Origin: Lysinibacillus fusiformis
Lineage (GTDB): Bacteria; Bacillota; Bacilli; Bacillales_A; Planococcaceae
Direction: 5' to 3'
Length of the DNA stretch: 64,000 nucleotides
Assembly: GCF_016925635.1 (NCBI RefSeq)
Contig: NZ_CP070490.1
Coordinates: forward strand, 3,540,001 to 3,604,000
Shown here: positions 44,164 to 53,240 of the stretch, piece after piece
Position numbering within the stretch: position 1 is the stretch's first letter
Layout of the letters: each line of letters starts with the position of its first letter
Program-made: the position numbers and the translations under genes
The notes under the pieces: generated by a model
The model's input: the letters and a program-made list of their open reading frames with translations, nothing else
Database searches by the model: none
Told to the model about the DNA's origin: nothing

Positions 44164-45366
44164 ATGGACGTAATGAAAAAGGCATTAGAAATGCATGCAC
44201 ACTATAGCGGAAAACTTGAGGTGAGCTCAAAGGTACCGGTACAAGATTCCTATGATCTTAGTTTGGCGTATTCACCGGGGGTAGCAGCGCCATGTGTGGA
44301 AATTGAGAAAAATCCTTCGCTTGTGTATGACTATACAATGAAGGGCAATATGGTAGCTGTTGTGTCGGATGGGACAGCGGTTTTAGGGTTAGGAGATATC
44401 GGACCGAAAGCGGCATTACCTGTAATGGAAGGGAAGGCGATTTTACTAAAGCGTTTTGCCAATGTTGATGCTTTTCCAATATGCTTAGATACGAAAAATA
44501 CGGATGAAATCGTCAGCATTGTGAAGGCGCTTGCCCCGACATTTGGTGCGGTAAACTTAGAGGATATTTCAGCACCAAGATGCTTTGAAATTGAAGATCG
44601 CCTACGTCAAGAATGTGATATTCCAGTTTTTCATGACGATCAACATGGAACAGCGATTGTTGTAGGCGCAGCGATGATTAATGCCAATCGTATTGTGCAA
44701 AAGGATGTAGCAACAATGAAGGTTGTAATTAACGGTGCTGGTGCTGCAGGTATTGCAATTTTACGCATTCTTGTGCAAATGGGCTATAAAAATATTTATA
44801 TGTGCGATACAAAAGGTATCATTTATGAGGGACGTACAGAGGGGATGAATCCGATTAAAGAAGCGGTTGCTCATTTGACAAATCCAGAGAAGCTTCATGG
44901 TACGCTGGAGGATGCACTAACAGGTGCGGATGTCTTTATTGGTGTTTCTGTTGCCAACCTATTAACAGAGGCACATATTGCATCCATGAATGAAAATCCA
45001 GTTGTTTTTGCCTTAGCCAATCCAAATCCTGAAATTACGTATGAAAATGCCAAAGCATGGGGTGTACGTGTTATGGGAACGGGCCGTTCAGATTATCCAA
45101 ATCAGATTAATAATGTTCTCGCATTCCCTGGTATTTTCCGTGGAGCGTTAGATGTGCGTGCAACAGATATCAATGAATCGATGAAGCTAGCCGCTGTTGA
45201 AGCGATTGCCTCTCTGGTGAGTGACAAGGAGCTAAAGGAAGAATATATTGTGCCTAAATCTTTGGATGAGCGCGTTGTGGCAATCGTCTCACGCGCAGTA
45301 AGTGGGGCAGCTGTAGAATCTGGCGTATCCGAGCTATTCCAGCAAAGTACAGCACTATCTGTCTAA
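44164..45366 (+). CDS. Malic enzyme, NAD(P)-dependent (YtsJ-like)
   Basis: 400 residues, short bacterial malic enzyme: SLAYSPGVAAPC, GLGDIGPKAALPVMEGK (Lys in the active site), and FHDDQHGTAIV with the metal-binding acids; the NAD(P) site is INGAGAAGIAI. It converts malate to pyruvate, CO2 and reduced cofactor. ATG follows AAAAGGATGGG. It ends at a hairpin terminator. Confidence 0.94.
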   Translation: MDVMKKALEMHAHYSGKLEVSSKVPVQDSYDLSLAYSPGVAAPCVEIEKNPSLVYDYTMKGNMVAVVSDGTAVLGLGDIGPKAALPVMEGKAILLKRFANVDAFPICLDTKNTDEIVSIVKALAPTFGAVNLEDISAPRCFEIEDRLRQECDIPVFHDDQHGTAIVVGAAMINANRIVQKDVATMKVVINGAGAAGIAILRILVQMGYKNIYMCDTKGIIYEGRTEGMNPIKEAVAHLTNPEKLHGTLEDALTGADVFIGVSVANLLTEAHIASMNENPVVFALANPNPEITYENAKAWGVRVMGTGRSDYPNQINNVLAFPGIFRGALDVRATDINESMKLAAVEAIASLVSDKELKEEYIVPKSLDERVVAIVSRAVSGAAVESGVSELFQQSTALSV

Positions 45367-45396
45367 AAAATAATACCTCCTTGAAAGTAAAGCGGA

Positions 45397-45437
45397 TCGA
45401 GAAAAGTTATAGGCTTTTCTCGATTTGTCTTTTTTTT
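45397..45437 (+). terminator. Terminator after malic enzyme
   Basis: ATCGAGAAAAG (45397-45407) pairs with CTTTTCTCGAT (45414-45424); a T-rich tail follows. Confidence 0.85.
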
Positions 45438-45603
45438 ATGGCGAATTTGTTCGAAAGTTGTTGTTGTTTGTATTTTTATGTAATAAGATTAATAGGAATT
45501 ATGTAATGTTTGATATTTTAAATTTGGAATAATTAATCCTTATTTTTGTCTTTTTATTGCAAAGCTCAGGCCTAAAGTTTATATAAAAAGAGGTGTTGGG
45601 CAC

Positions 45604-47352
45604 ATGAAATCATTATTTCAATTTCGATCCATTAAGGCGAAACTGATTGCTTTCTCTTTGCTACTTTTGTTGATTCCCCTTATAATACTTGGGTTTTCAA
45701 GCTATCAACAAAGTAAAGCAAATTTAGAGACAGTAGGAAAAGAAAATTTACGAAACAGTGTTGAAATGACCATTGCCATGATTGAACAATTCAATCAACA
45801 GGTAGAGGCAGGTAATCTATCCTTAGAGGAAGCGCAAGAAAAAGTAAAGATTGCGATTTTAGGTGAGAAGGATAGCGAAGGGAAGCGACCAATTAATAAG
45901 GATATTAAGCTTGGTGATAATGGCTATATATTTGTCGTTGACCAAAAAGGAAACTCCATTGCACACCCTAACATCGAAGGCTCTAATGTCTGGGATGAAC
46001 AAGATGACAGCGGGTTTAAGTATATGCAGGAAATCATTGCTGTTGGGAATGACGGCGGTGGTTTTGTAAGCTATAAATGGGCATTACCCAATTCAAACCA
46101 ACTAGAAGAAAAGGGTGTGTATACCGAAACGGATCCTTATTGGGGTTGGGTCATTGGCGCAAGTACCTATTTAATTGATTTCAATAAACCAGCAGAAAGT
46201 ATTTTAAAATTAACAATCCTTGTGATTGCTATTGCCGTTATTGTGGGGATATTTGTGATTTGGCAATATGCAAGTAGTATGGCGAAACCGATTAACCGTG
46301 TGGCTCATGCTATGGAGCTTTTTGCACAAGGGGATTTATCTCAAGAAAGCATATCCATCCGATCAAAGGATGAAATAGGCAAGTTAGCAACTGCAATGAA
46401 TCAAATGCAATTGAAATTAAAGGATATGATTCATAATATTGCACAAGCTTCTGATCTGATTAATACTTCTAGTAAAGAACTGACACAATCTGCCAATGAA
46501 GTAAACAAGGGAGCGGAGCAAGTGGCGATTACGATGCATGAATTAGCATCAGGTGCAGAAGGACAAGCCCATCATTCGAATGAATTAACGTCTCTAATGG
46601 AACGCTTTACTGTTGATTTGCAAGAGACGAATCAACATGGTGCGCATATTCATCAATCTTCTTTGGAAGTATTAACGTTAACAAAAGAAGGCGATCAATT
46701 AATGACATCCTCCAATTCTCAAATGGTGAAGATTGATAGCATGGTGCAAAATGCAGTACAGAAAGTGAAAAATTTAGACGCCCAAGCACAGGAAATTTCA
46801 AAATTGGTTGTTGTCATTAAAGATATAGCAGATCAAACTAACCTGCTAGCTTTGAATGCTGCAATTGAAGCGGCTAGAGCTGGTGAGCAGGGTAAAGGAT
46901 TTGCAGTGGTAGCAGATGAAGTACGCAAGCTGGCAGAACAAGTGGCATTTTCAGTTAACGACATTACATCGATTGTGACGAACATTCAGCAAGATTTTGC
47001 TGTCGTAACAACTTCTTTAGAGGATGGTTATCAAGAGGTCAAAGAAGGAACAAATCAAATAAAAGCTACTAGCGAAACGTTTAATACGATTAGTCATTCC
47101 GTCAATGATGTAGTGGAAAGTGTTAAATTAATTTCAATAAATTTATCAAAGGTAACAGAGGATGGCAATAAAATGAACAATTCTATTCAAGAAATTGCTG
47201 CTGTAGCGGAGGAATCTGCTGCTGGTGTCGAGCAGACAACGGCTACTACGGAAGAGACAAGTAGCTCTATGGAGGATATGGCAGGACAATCTGCGCAATT
47301 ATCCGAATTAGCTTTACAATTGAAAGGGTTAATAGCCCAATTTAAACTGTAG
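45604..47352 (+). CDS. Methyl-accepting chemotaxis protein with single Cache domain
   Basis: 582 residues. A first membrane segment (about 12-30), an extracellular sCache_2-type domain ([35 protein letters not shown]), a second membrane segment (about 202-222), HAMP domain, then the signalling hairpin with [20 protein letters not shown] at its tip. The sensed ligand is unknown; such Cache domains often bind small organic acids. ATG after AGAGGTGTTGGG. No classical sigma-D promoter was seen upstream. Confidence 0.94.
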   Translation: MKSLFQFRSIKAKLIAFSLLLLLIPLIILGFSSYQQSKANLETVGKENLRNSVEMTIAMIEQFNQQVEAGNLSLEEAQEKVKIAILGEKDSEGKRPINKDIKLGDNGYIFVVDQKGNSIAHPNIEGSNVWDEQDDSGFKYMQEIIAVGNDGGGFVSYKWALPNSNQLEEKGVYTETDPYWGWVIGASTYLIDFNKPAESILKLTILVIAIAVIVGIFVIWQYASSMAKPINRVAHAMELFAQGDLSQESISIRSKDEIGKLATAMNQMQLKLKDMIHNIAQASDLINTSSKELTQSANEVNKGAEQVAITMHELASGAEGQAHHSNELTSLMERFTVDLQETNQHGAHIHQSSLEVLTLTKEGDQLMTSSNSQMVKIDSMVQNAVQKVKNLDAQAQEISKLVVVIKDIADQTNLLALNAAIEAARAGEQGKGFAVVADEVRKLAEQVAFSVNDITSIVTNIQQDFAVVTTSLEDGYQEVKEGTNQIKATSETFNTISHSVNDVVESVKLISINLSKVTEDGNKMNNSIQEIAAVAEESAAGVEQTTATTEETSSSMEDMAGQSAQLSELALQLKGLIAQFKL

Positions 47353-47440
47353 AAAAAATCTCCCGCTCTTTGATATACTACACCCTCAATGATCAGATAG
47401 ATAATTGAGGGTGTAGTTCATTTCAGAGGGGAGATTTTTT
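47353..47440. terminator. Two-tier inverted repeat, bidirectional terminator
   Basis: An outer perfect 12-bp stem (47353-47364 with 47429-47440) encloses a separate inner 14-bp stem (47377-47390 with 47404-47417). It lies between two convergent genes. The outer arms carry A and T runs, so it can stop transcription from both sides. Confidence 0.8.
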
Positions 47441-48092
47441 AGACCATGCCAACGCCAATAATACCGATGAGTATGACAAAGAAAAGAACAAATAAGACGA
47501 TGAATATAATAATGGCTGGAATAAAGATGGTGAAGAAAGCCATCCAGTTCGAAATCTGGTGTGCTTCAGCAACTACACCAACGGAAATAACAAAAGACCA
47601 GATTGTAATAACGATGTTTACTAAAATAGTTAGCCAAAAAATCCACGGCAACGTACCCATGAAATTCGGATCCAATAATGAATCTGGTGCAGTCATTAAC
47701 CAAATAATATAAAGAGGAACCAGTACAATATATGGAACGGCTGTTAAGGTTAATCCTTTAAATAAGTCCGAGTATGTTCCAGTACCTTTAAATAATTTCC
47801 CGAATAGCCATGAGATGAGTGCAGAAATAGCTGTTCCAATCATACCTGCGATAGGAGCAAAAACGACACATAATAAGACTAAAAGCCATGGAGAAAAATC
47901 AGGAAATAATTCCGAATCAATTAACCCAGACATAAGGGAGCCAATATAACCAATAGACAAAACCAAAATAGCAAAGCCAATAGATTTTTCATCAATCATA
48001 TAACGAGTCGTTTGCTTTGGATGCAGCCAAACCGATAAAAATGGATTTAGTTTTGACCTCTCTTCTTTCGATGTCTCATTCAAGTTTTCCAT
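47439..48092 (-). CDS. Yip1-family membrane protein
   Basis: 217 residues with five hydrophobic segments and an acidic hydrophilic N-terminus; LNPFLSVWLHPKQTTRYMI is the Yip1/DUF1282-like N-terminal block. The function of bacterial members is unknown. ATG 48092 has TTTTGGAGG 7 nt upstream; the longer frame to 48194 lacks a ribosome site. Confidence 0.8.
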   Translation of the reverse strand: MENLNETSKEERSKLNPFLSVWLHPKQTTRYMIDEKSIGFAILVLSIGYIGSLMSGLIDSELFPDFSPWLLVLLCVVFAPIAGMIGTAISALISWLFGKLFKGTGTYSDLFKGLTLTAVPYIVLVPLYIIWLMTAPDSLLDPNFMGTLPWIFWLTILVNIVITIWSFVISVGVVAEAHQISNWMAFFTIFIPAIIIFIVLFVLFFVILIGIIGVGMV

Positions 48093-48194
48093 CAAACTAC
48101 CTCCAAAATAATAGAATAATTGCTTGTTACATATAGTTAATATACGAGTGAAGGAAGGAAAAGTTTCGTGGAAAATAAAAATAAGCTCGCACAT

Positions 48195-48225
48195 AAAAAA
48201 AGAGTCGTAATTGTCGACTCTTTTT
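48195..48225 (-). terminator. Terminator of purC
   Basis: AAAAAGAGTCG (48197-48207) pairs with CGACTCTTTTT (48215-48225); on the minus strand it comes 14 nt after the purC stop and is followed by T residues. Confidence 0.88.
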
Positions 48226-48238
48226 AAGAATGATTCTA

Positions 48239-48925
48239 TTATTCAGCTAACATAATTTTTTCAAGTTCTAACGGTTCGATATATTGCTCACCTTTGTAAG
48301 CACGCATATTACCCCCTGAAATTTCATCGATTAATAAAATTTCATTCGTTTTCGCATCACGGCCAAATTCTAATTTAATGTCATAAAGCGTTAAGCCCTT
48401 TTTAGCCAGCTCTGCCGCTACGAATTTGGAAATTTCAATTGTACGTTGTTTTAAAATGGCATATTCTTCATGAGTTAACAGGTTTAACATCGCTAAAGCA
48501 TCTTCAGAAATTGGAGGATCTAAACGATCATCATCTTTAATTGTTACTTCTACAAAGGAGTCTAAGTCTTGTCCTTCCTTTACATAGGCACCATAGCGGC
48601 GTAGGAATGAACCAACTGCCTTGAAGCGGCAAATAACCTCTAAACCTTTCCCGAAAACTGTTGCCGGTTTTACTGTCATCGTTGCATCTTCAAAGTTAGC
48701 ATCTACAAAGTGTGTAGGAACACCTTGTTCGTTTAATTTTGCGTAAAAATAAGAAGTTAAGCGTAAACCAGCTAAGCCAGCACCATCGATCGTTAAACCA
48801 ACAGTATTTGCACCTGGGTCAAACACGCCGTTTTCTCCCGTAACATCGTCTTTAAATTTTAATAAATAATGGCCGTCTTCTAATTTGAACACATTTTTTG
48901 TTTTACCTGTATACAATAATTCCAC
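48239..48925 (-). CDS. purC: SAICAR synthase, PurC
   Basis: 228 residues. LLYTGKTKNVF N-terminus (nucleotide loop), VICRFKAVGSFLRRYG, and the C-terminal KLEFGRDAKTNEILLIDEIS block are typical of phosphoribosylaminoimidazole-succinocarboxamide synthase (purine pathway step 8). It is not inside a pur operon here: its neighbours are a Yip1 protein and gdhA, so either the main operon lacks purC or there are two copies. A PurBox-like pair lies upstream. Confidence 0.92.
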   Translation of the reverse strand: MELLYTGKTKNVFKLEDGHYLLKFKDDVTGENGVFDPGANTVGLTIDGAGLAGLRLTSYFYAKLNEQGVPTHFVDANFEDATMTVKPATVFGKGLEVICRFKAVGSFLRRYGAYVKEGQDLDSFVEVTIKDDDRLDPPISEDALAMLNLLTHEEYAILKQRTIEISKFVAAELAKKGLTLYDIKLEFGRDAKTNEILLIDEISGGNMRAYKGEQYIEPLELEKIMLAE

Positions 48926-48966
48926 AAAAAAACCTCCAATATTTCATAGTACTCTAAAATTATAAC

Positions 48967-49004
48967 ACGAATGTTTTAAATATTTAATAATAAAAATGTT
49001 CGTT
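48967..49004 (-). promoter_or_regulatory. PurBox-like inverted pair upstream of purC
   Basis: ACGAATGTTT at 48967-48976 and, inverted, AAATGTTCGT at 48994-49003. The CGAA cores are 27 nt apart and point toward each other's strand, close to the B. subtilis PurR operator (two inverted CGAA-centred boxes 16-17 nt apart). It lies 40-80 nt before the purC start. Confidence 0.5.
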
Positions 49005-49041
49005 TTAAGCGTTTATTTATATGTTTTATAACGAAATTGTA

Positions 49042-49081
49042 AATAAAAATAAAGGTGATAACGAATGTTCGTTACCACCTT
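49042..49081 (-). terminator. Terminator of gdhA
   Basis: AAGGTG and TAACGAA (49052-49065) pair with TTCGTTA and CACCTT (49068-49081) with one mismatch; on the minus strand a T-rich tail follows. It ends transcription of the glutamate dehydrogenase gene before the purC promoter. Confidence 0.8.
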
Positions 49082-49140
49082 GATTGAAATTAAGAATATT
49101 CCGAATTCAAATCCTGGGAAACAATGAAAATAGAATGTTA

Positions 49141-50514
49141 TTAATAGACACCTTCAGTAAGCATTCCATCTGCTACTTTGATAAAGCCAGCGATGTTTGC
49201 ACCAACTACTAGGTTTCCTGGGAAACCATATTTTTCTGCTGCTGCTTTGCTGTCTGTATAAATATTTTTCATAATTTGATGAAGTTTCGCATCTACTTCT
49301 TCAAATGACCAAAATACGCGGCTAGAATCTTGTGCCATTTCAAGAGCAGATACCGCAACTCCACCAGCATTTGCTGCTTTCGCTGGACCAAATAAAACGC
49401 CTGCATCTAGGAATTCATTAATTGCTTCAAGGTCTGATGGCATATTCGCACCTTCACCGATTGCTTTCACACCATTCGAAATTAATGTACGAGCTGACTC
49501 ACCGTTAATTTCATTTTGCGTAGCACATGGTAGGGCAATGTCACAAGGAATTGTCCAAATACCTGTACAACCTTCTGTAAAAGTAGCATTTGGTCGGTAA
49601 TTAACGTAAGTTGAGATACGGTCACCTTTTACTTCTTTAATTTCTTTGATGGCATCTAAATCTAAGCCCTCTGGGTCATAGATATAGCCTGAAGAGTCTG
49701 AGCAAGCAACCACTTTTGCACCATACTGTTGCGCTTTTTCAATGGCATACGTCGATACATTACCAGAACCAGAAACGACCACTGTTTTTCCTTCGAATGA
49801 ATCGTTTACGTCTTTTAGCATTTCATTAACAAAGTAAACAGTACCGTAACCAGTTGCTTCCTTACGTGCTAAAGAGCCGCCATAGCCAGGAGTCTTACCA
49901 GTTAATACGCCTGATTCATTTGCTTTTGTTAAACGTTTATATTGACCCCATAAATAACCCACTTCACGAGCACCTACACCAATATCACCAGCAGGAACAT
50001 CGACATCAGGACCAATATGACGGTATAATTCAGTCATGAATGCTTGGCAGAAACGCATAATTTCTGAGTCTGATTTACCTTTCGGATCGAAGTTTGAACC
50101 ACCTTTACCACCACCGATTGGTTGCCCTGTTAAAGCATTTTTAAAGATTTGCTCAAAGCCTAGGAACTTAATGATGGATTCATTTACGGAAGGGTGGAAG
50201 CGAAGACCGCCTTTGTAAGGGCCCATGACATTGCTGTATTGCACACGATAGCCACGATTCACTTGTACTTGATTGTTATCATCTTGCCAAGCTACACGGA
50301 AAGAAATAATGCGATCGGGCTCCACAATACGAGATAAAATATTGGCCTTAATATATTCAGGATGCTGAGCGAATACAGGTACTAATGAGATAAAAATTTC
50401 TTCAGCTGCTTGTAAAAATTCCGCTTGATGACTGTTCTGTTGTTTAAGTTGCTCAAATACGCCATCTACGTATTCTTTTGCTAATTGTTCATTGCTAACA
50501 GTTGTGATTGTCAT
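49141..50514 (-). CDS. gdhA: Glutamate dehydrogenase, hexameric ~50 kDa GdhA type
   Basis: 457 residues, the length of NADP-type GdhA enzymes rather than the shorter RocG/GudB type. Catalytic Lys block PIGGGKGGSNFDPKG, VPAGDIGVGAREVGYL, and VVVSGSGNVSTYAIEKA for cofactor binding. It interconverts 2-oxoglutarate plus ammonia and glutamate; the cofactor is inferred from the family. The ATG at 50514 has GGGGG upstream; the 50529 start lies beyond that site. Confidence 0.93.
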   Translation of the reverse strand: MTITTVSNEQLAKEYVDGVFEQLKQQNSHQAEFLQAAEEIFISLVPVFAQHPEYIKANILSRIVEPDRIISFRVAWQDDNNQVQVNRGYRVQYSNVMGPYKGGLRFHPSVNESIIKFLGFEQIFKNALTGQPIGGGKGGSNFDPKGKSDSEIMRFCQAFMTELYRHIGPDVDVPAGDIGVGAREVGYLWGQYKRLTKANESGVLTGKTPGYGGSLARKEATGYGTVYFVNEMLKDVNDSFEGKTVVVSGSGNVSTYAIEKAQQYGAKVVACSDSSGYIYDPEGLDLDAIKEIKEVKGDRISTYVNYRPNATFTEGCTGIWTIPCDIALPCATQNEINGESARTLISNGVKAIGEGANMPSDLEAINEFLDAGVLFGPAKAANAGGVAVSALEMAQDSSRVFWSFEEVDAKLHQIMKNIYTDSKAAAEKYGFPGNLVVGANIAGFIKVADGMLTEGVY

Positions 50515-50689
50515 AAATAAAACCCCCATTTAGTTGATAGGTGTATCGTATATCTATTTTTCAAACTATTCAATAAAATACTTTAAGAGTTTGTGAAAAA
50601 TTGAGCAAGAGAGGTTGTGAGAATGTTATATTGAAATAATTTGGGGTTGAGTTATTCATCTAATTACGAGAAAGGAATGATGCCTTATT

Positions 50690-51163
50690 GTGAAGGTTCT
50701 AATAGACGCTGATGCCTGTCCAGTCGTGGATTTAGCGCTATCTATATCATCTGAGTTTGAGATAGAAACTATCTTGTTTTGCGATACATCCCACCGTGTT
50801 GAACGTGATAATGTAATAACAATTATTGTACCCAAAGGTCCAGATTCGGTTGATTTTACGCTAGTGAACGCGCTTTCAAAACACGATATTGTCATTACAC
50901 AGGATTACGGATTAGCTGCCATGGTTTTAGCACGAGGAGGGTATCCGATTGATCAAAATGGACGAGAGATGTCTGATGAGAACATCGAACGTTTGCTCGA
51001 TATGCGTCATGTTGGTCAAAAAATTAGAAGGGCAGGAGGACGAACAAAGGGACCTAAAAAAAGAACACAAGAAAACAATATTTCGTTTGAAATGAAATTT
51101 CGACAAATTTGTGAACGAGCAATTTTAGCCCATAAAATGGAGGAATCTACAGGTGAAAAATGA
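50690..51163 (+). CDS. YaiI/YqxD family protein (UPF0178)
   Basis: 157 residues. [14 protein letters not shown] at the start, [29 protein letters not shown] and [10 protein letters not shown] match the DUF188 family, a PIN-like fold with conserved acids. The role is unknown; a nuclease activity is possible. GTG start; 8 nt before the next ribosome site, and its end overlaps dsdA. Confidence 0.9.
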   Translation: MKVLIDADACPVVDLALSISSEFEIETILFCDTSHRVERDNVITIIVPKGPDSVDFTLVNALSKHDIVITQDYGLAAMVLARGGYPIDQNGREMSDENIERLLDMRHVGQKIRRAGGRTKGPKKRTQENNISFEMKFRQICERAILAHKMEESTGEK

Positions 51164-52481
51164 ACAGAAACACGAACTATTTGAACAATATCCGCAGTTG
51201 AAAGATCTAGCAAATAAGGATACTGTATTGTGGGAAAATACAAATTGGGTAAAAAATCCAGAAACAACGCTCTTTACTATGCCCGAAATGGAGGATGCAG
51301 AAGCAACATTGCAACGTTTTTCTTCTTATTTAAAAGTAGCATTTCCTGAGCTTTTAGAAAGTGATGGTTTGATTGAGTCCACCATCAAGGAGATTCCTAC
51401 AATGAAAGGTGCTATTGAACAAGCATATGGTGTGGTAATACCTGGCCAATTGCTTTTAAAATGCGATCATGCTCTACCCATCTCTGGTTCCATCAAGGCA
51501 CGAGGGGGGATTTACGAGGTATTAAAGCACGCAGAAAGGCTAGCTTTGGCAAGTGGAAGGTTCAAAGAAGAGGATGATTATGCGCTTTTAGCAACAGAGG
51601 AGTGGCAGCTGTTCTTCCAGCAATATACGATTGCTGTAGGCTCTACAGGAAATCTAGGTTTAAGTATCGGCATTATGGGCAAGAAGCTCGGCTTTAATGT
51701 CGTCGTACATATGTCGAGTGATGCCAAGGAGTGGAAAAAAGCCTTATTGCGAGAAAAAGGAGCCACAGTGATTGAATACGAAGCCGATTACAGTGTAGCC
51801 GTTGAACAGGGGCGACAAGAAGCTGAGCAAGATTCAAAATGTCATTTTATTGATGATGAAAATTCAAAGGACTTATTTGCTGGCTATGCTGTAGCCGCAA
51901 AGCGCTTAAAAGGACAGCTAGAAAGGACGAATATTAAAGTGGATGAAGCACATCCATTGTTCGTGTATTTACCATGTGGTGTAGGTGGCGGACCAGGTGG
52001 TGTTGCCTATGGATTAAAAGAAATTTACGGTGAACATGTGCATATTTTCTTTGCAGAACCTGTCGCCTCTCCTTGTATGACCCTTGGGCTGATGACAGGC
52101 TTACATGATGCAATCAGTGTAGAGGATATTGGCCTTGATAATAAAACAGAAGCGGATGGGCTAGCGGTCGGTCGCGCCTCCAAATTTGTAGGGAAAGTGA
52201 TGGAGACGTATATAAGTGGTTGCTATACGGTGACAGATGAAGAATTATTTACATCCCTAGGGTTAGCCATGGAAAGTGAAGAATTATTTTTAGAACCATC
52301 TGCACACGCAGGGATGTTTGGAGCCATGCGCTTACTGCAGCAAGGTCAATCCTATCTAGAAAAGCACGCATTAGTAAACCATCTACCGCAAGCCACACAT
52401 CTCGTATGGGCAACCGGTGGCGGTATGGTCCCTCCAACAATGCGAGCTGCTTATTTAGCGAAGGCCAAGGGAATTAATTAA
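51153..52481 (+). CDS. dsdA: D-serine ammonia-lyase
   Basis: 442 residues, fold type II PLP enzyme. The Schiff-base Lys is in [13 protein letters not shown] near residue 118, [10 protein letters not shown] is the phosphate loop, and [16 protein letters not shown] a second Gly-rich loop. It converts D-serine to pyruvate and ammonia. GTG start after GGAGGAA, overlapping the end of the YqxD-like gene by 11 nt, so both form an operon. The 3' side runs into tandem repeat array B with no clear terminator between. Confidence 0.94.
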   Translation: MKNEQKHELFEQYPQLKDLANKDTVLWENTNWVKNPETTLFTMPEMEDAEATLQRFSSYLKVAFPELLESDGLIESTIKEIPTMKGAIEQAYGVVIPGQLLLKCDHALPISGSIKARGGIYEVLKHAERLALASGRFKEEDDYALLATEEWQLFFQQYTIAVGSTGNLGLSIGIMGKKLGFNVVVHMSSDAKEWKKALLREKGATVIEYEADYSVAVEQGRQEAEQDSKCHFIDDENSKDLFAGYAVAAKRLKGQLERTNIKVDEAHPLFVYLPCGVGGGPGGVAYGLKEIYGEHVHIFFAEPVASPCMTLGLMTGLHDAISVEDIGLDNKTEADGLAVGRASKFVGKVMETYISGCYTVTDEELFTSLGLAMESEELFLEPSAHAGMFGAMRLLQQGQSYLEKHALVNHLPQATHLVWATGGGMVPPTMRAAYLAKAKGIN

Positions 52482-52547
52482 AAATGGTAGGATGCTTTGT
52501 TTGGATGGCGGCGTGACCTGAGTTATTTTTATTCTGCTTTAGCAGGG

Positions 52548-53172
52548 GGGGAAAGTGCTCGCGAAGTAGGTTGACCTGTTCAAGTAGGAGTCTCAAGCGC
52601 TCACAAAGTGAGGTGACCCGCTCAAGTAGGTGACAGAAGCGCTCAAAAAGTGGTGTGACCCGCTCAAGTAGGTGACAGAAGCGCTCACAAAATGAGGTGA
52701 CCCGCTCAAATAGGTGACAGAAGCGCTCAAAAAGTGGTGTGACCCGCTCAAACAGGTGACAAAAGTGCTCGAAAAGTGGGTCAGCCCGCTCAAGTAGGTG
52801 ACAAAAGCGCTCGCGAAGTGAGTCAACTCGCTCAAGCAGGAATCCGAAACGCTCGCGAAGTGTGTAGACCCACTCAAGAAGGGTACCAAGTGTTAGTCAA
52901 GAGTGAGAATTCACTTAAGTAGTATGTCGAAGCGCTCGTAAATTGTGTAAACCTGCTCAGACAGGATATAAAAGCGCTCAAAAAGTGAGACGCCCCGCTC
53001 AGACAGGAGACAAAAGCGCTCAAAAAGTGAGCCACTCCGCTCAAGTAGGTGTCGAAAGCGCTCAAACAGGGGACAAAAGCGCTCAAAAAATGAGCTACCC
53101 CGCTCAAGCAGGTGTCAAAAGCGCTCAAAAAATGAGCCACTCCGCTCAGATAGCGTCTACAAACGCTCACCG
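52548..53172. repeat. Tandem repeat array B, 21-bp monomers paired as 42-bp units
   Basis: About fourteen 42-bp units. Each starts with CGCTCA and has a second CGCTCA 21 bp later, e.g. CGCTCAAAAAGTGGTGTGAC then CGCTCAAGTAGGTGACAGAA. The order is interrupted around 52880-52930 and one half-unit is missing near 53060. Because 21 is a multiple of 3, long open frames cross it on both strands (52593-52889 and 52874-53197 minus; 52943-53467 plus); none has a ribosome site and none is called as a gene. The interval 52482-52547 shows no gene. Confidence 0.92.
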
Positions 53173-53200
53173 CAACTTCAAGATAGCTAAAATCCATTTT

Positions 53201-53234
53201 AAAAACAGGCGGAGAAAATTCTCCGCCTGTTTTT
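53201..53234. terminator. Bidirectional terminator at the end of array B
   Basis: A perfect 16-bp stem (53201-53216 with 53219-53234), 2-nt gap, A and T runs at its ends. It ends the minus-strand aminotransferase gene and anything read through array B. Confidence 0.9.
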
Positions 53235-53240
53235 GCTGTT

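Noticed and set aside
49058..49075. Third PurBox near 49060
   Set aside because: The inverted CGAA/TTCG pair is the top of the gdhA terminator hairpin and too tightly spaced for PurR.
50590..50660. FNR-like site upstream of gdhA (TTTGTGAAAAATTGAGC)
   Set aside because: Only the left half matches; the right half departs at most positions.
52548..53172. CRISPR array
   Set aside because: Units are directly joined without unique spacers, diverge along the whole length, and no cas genes are present.
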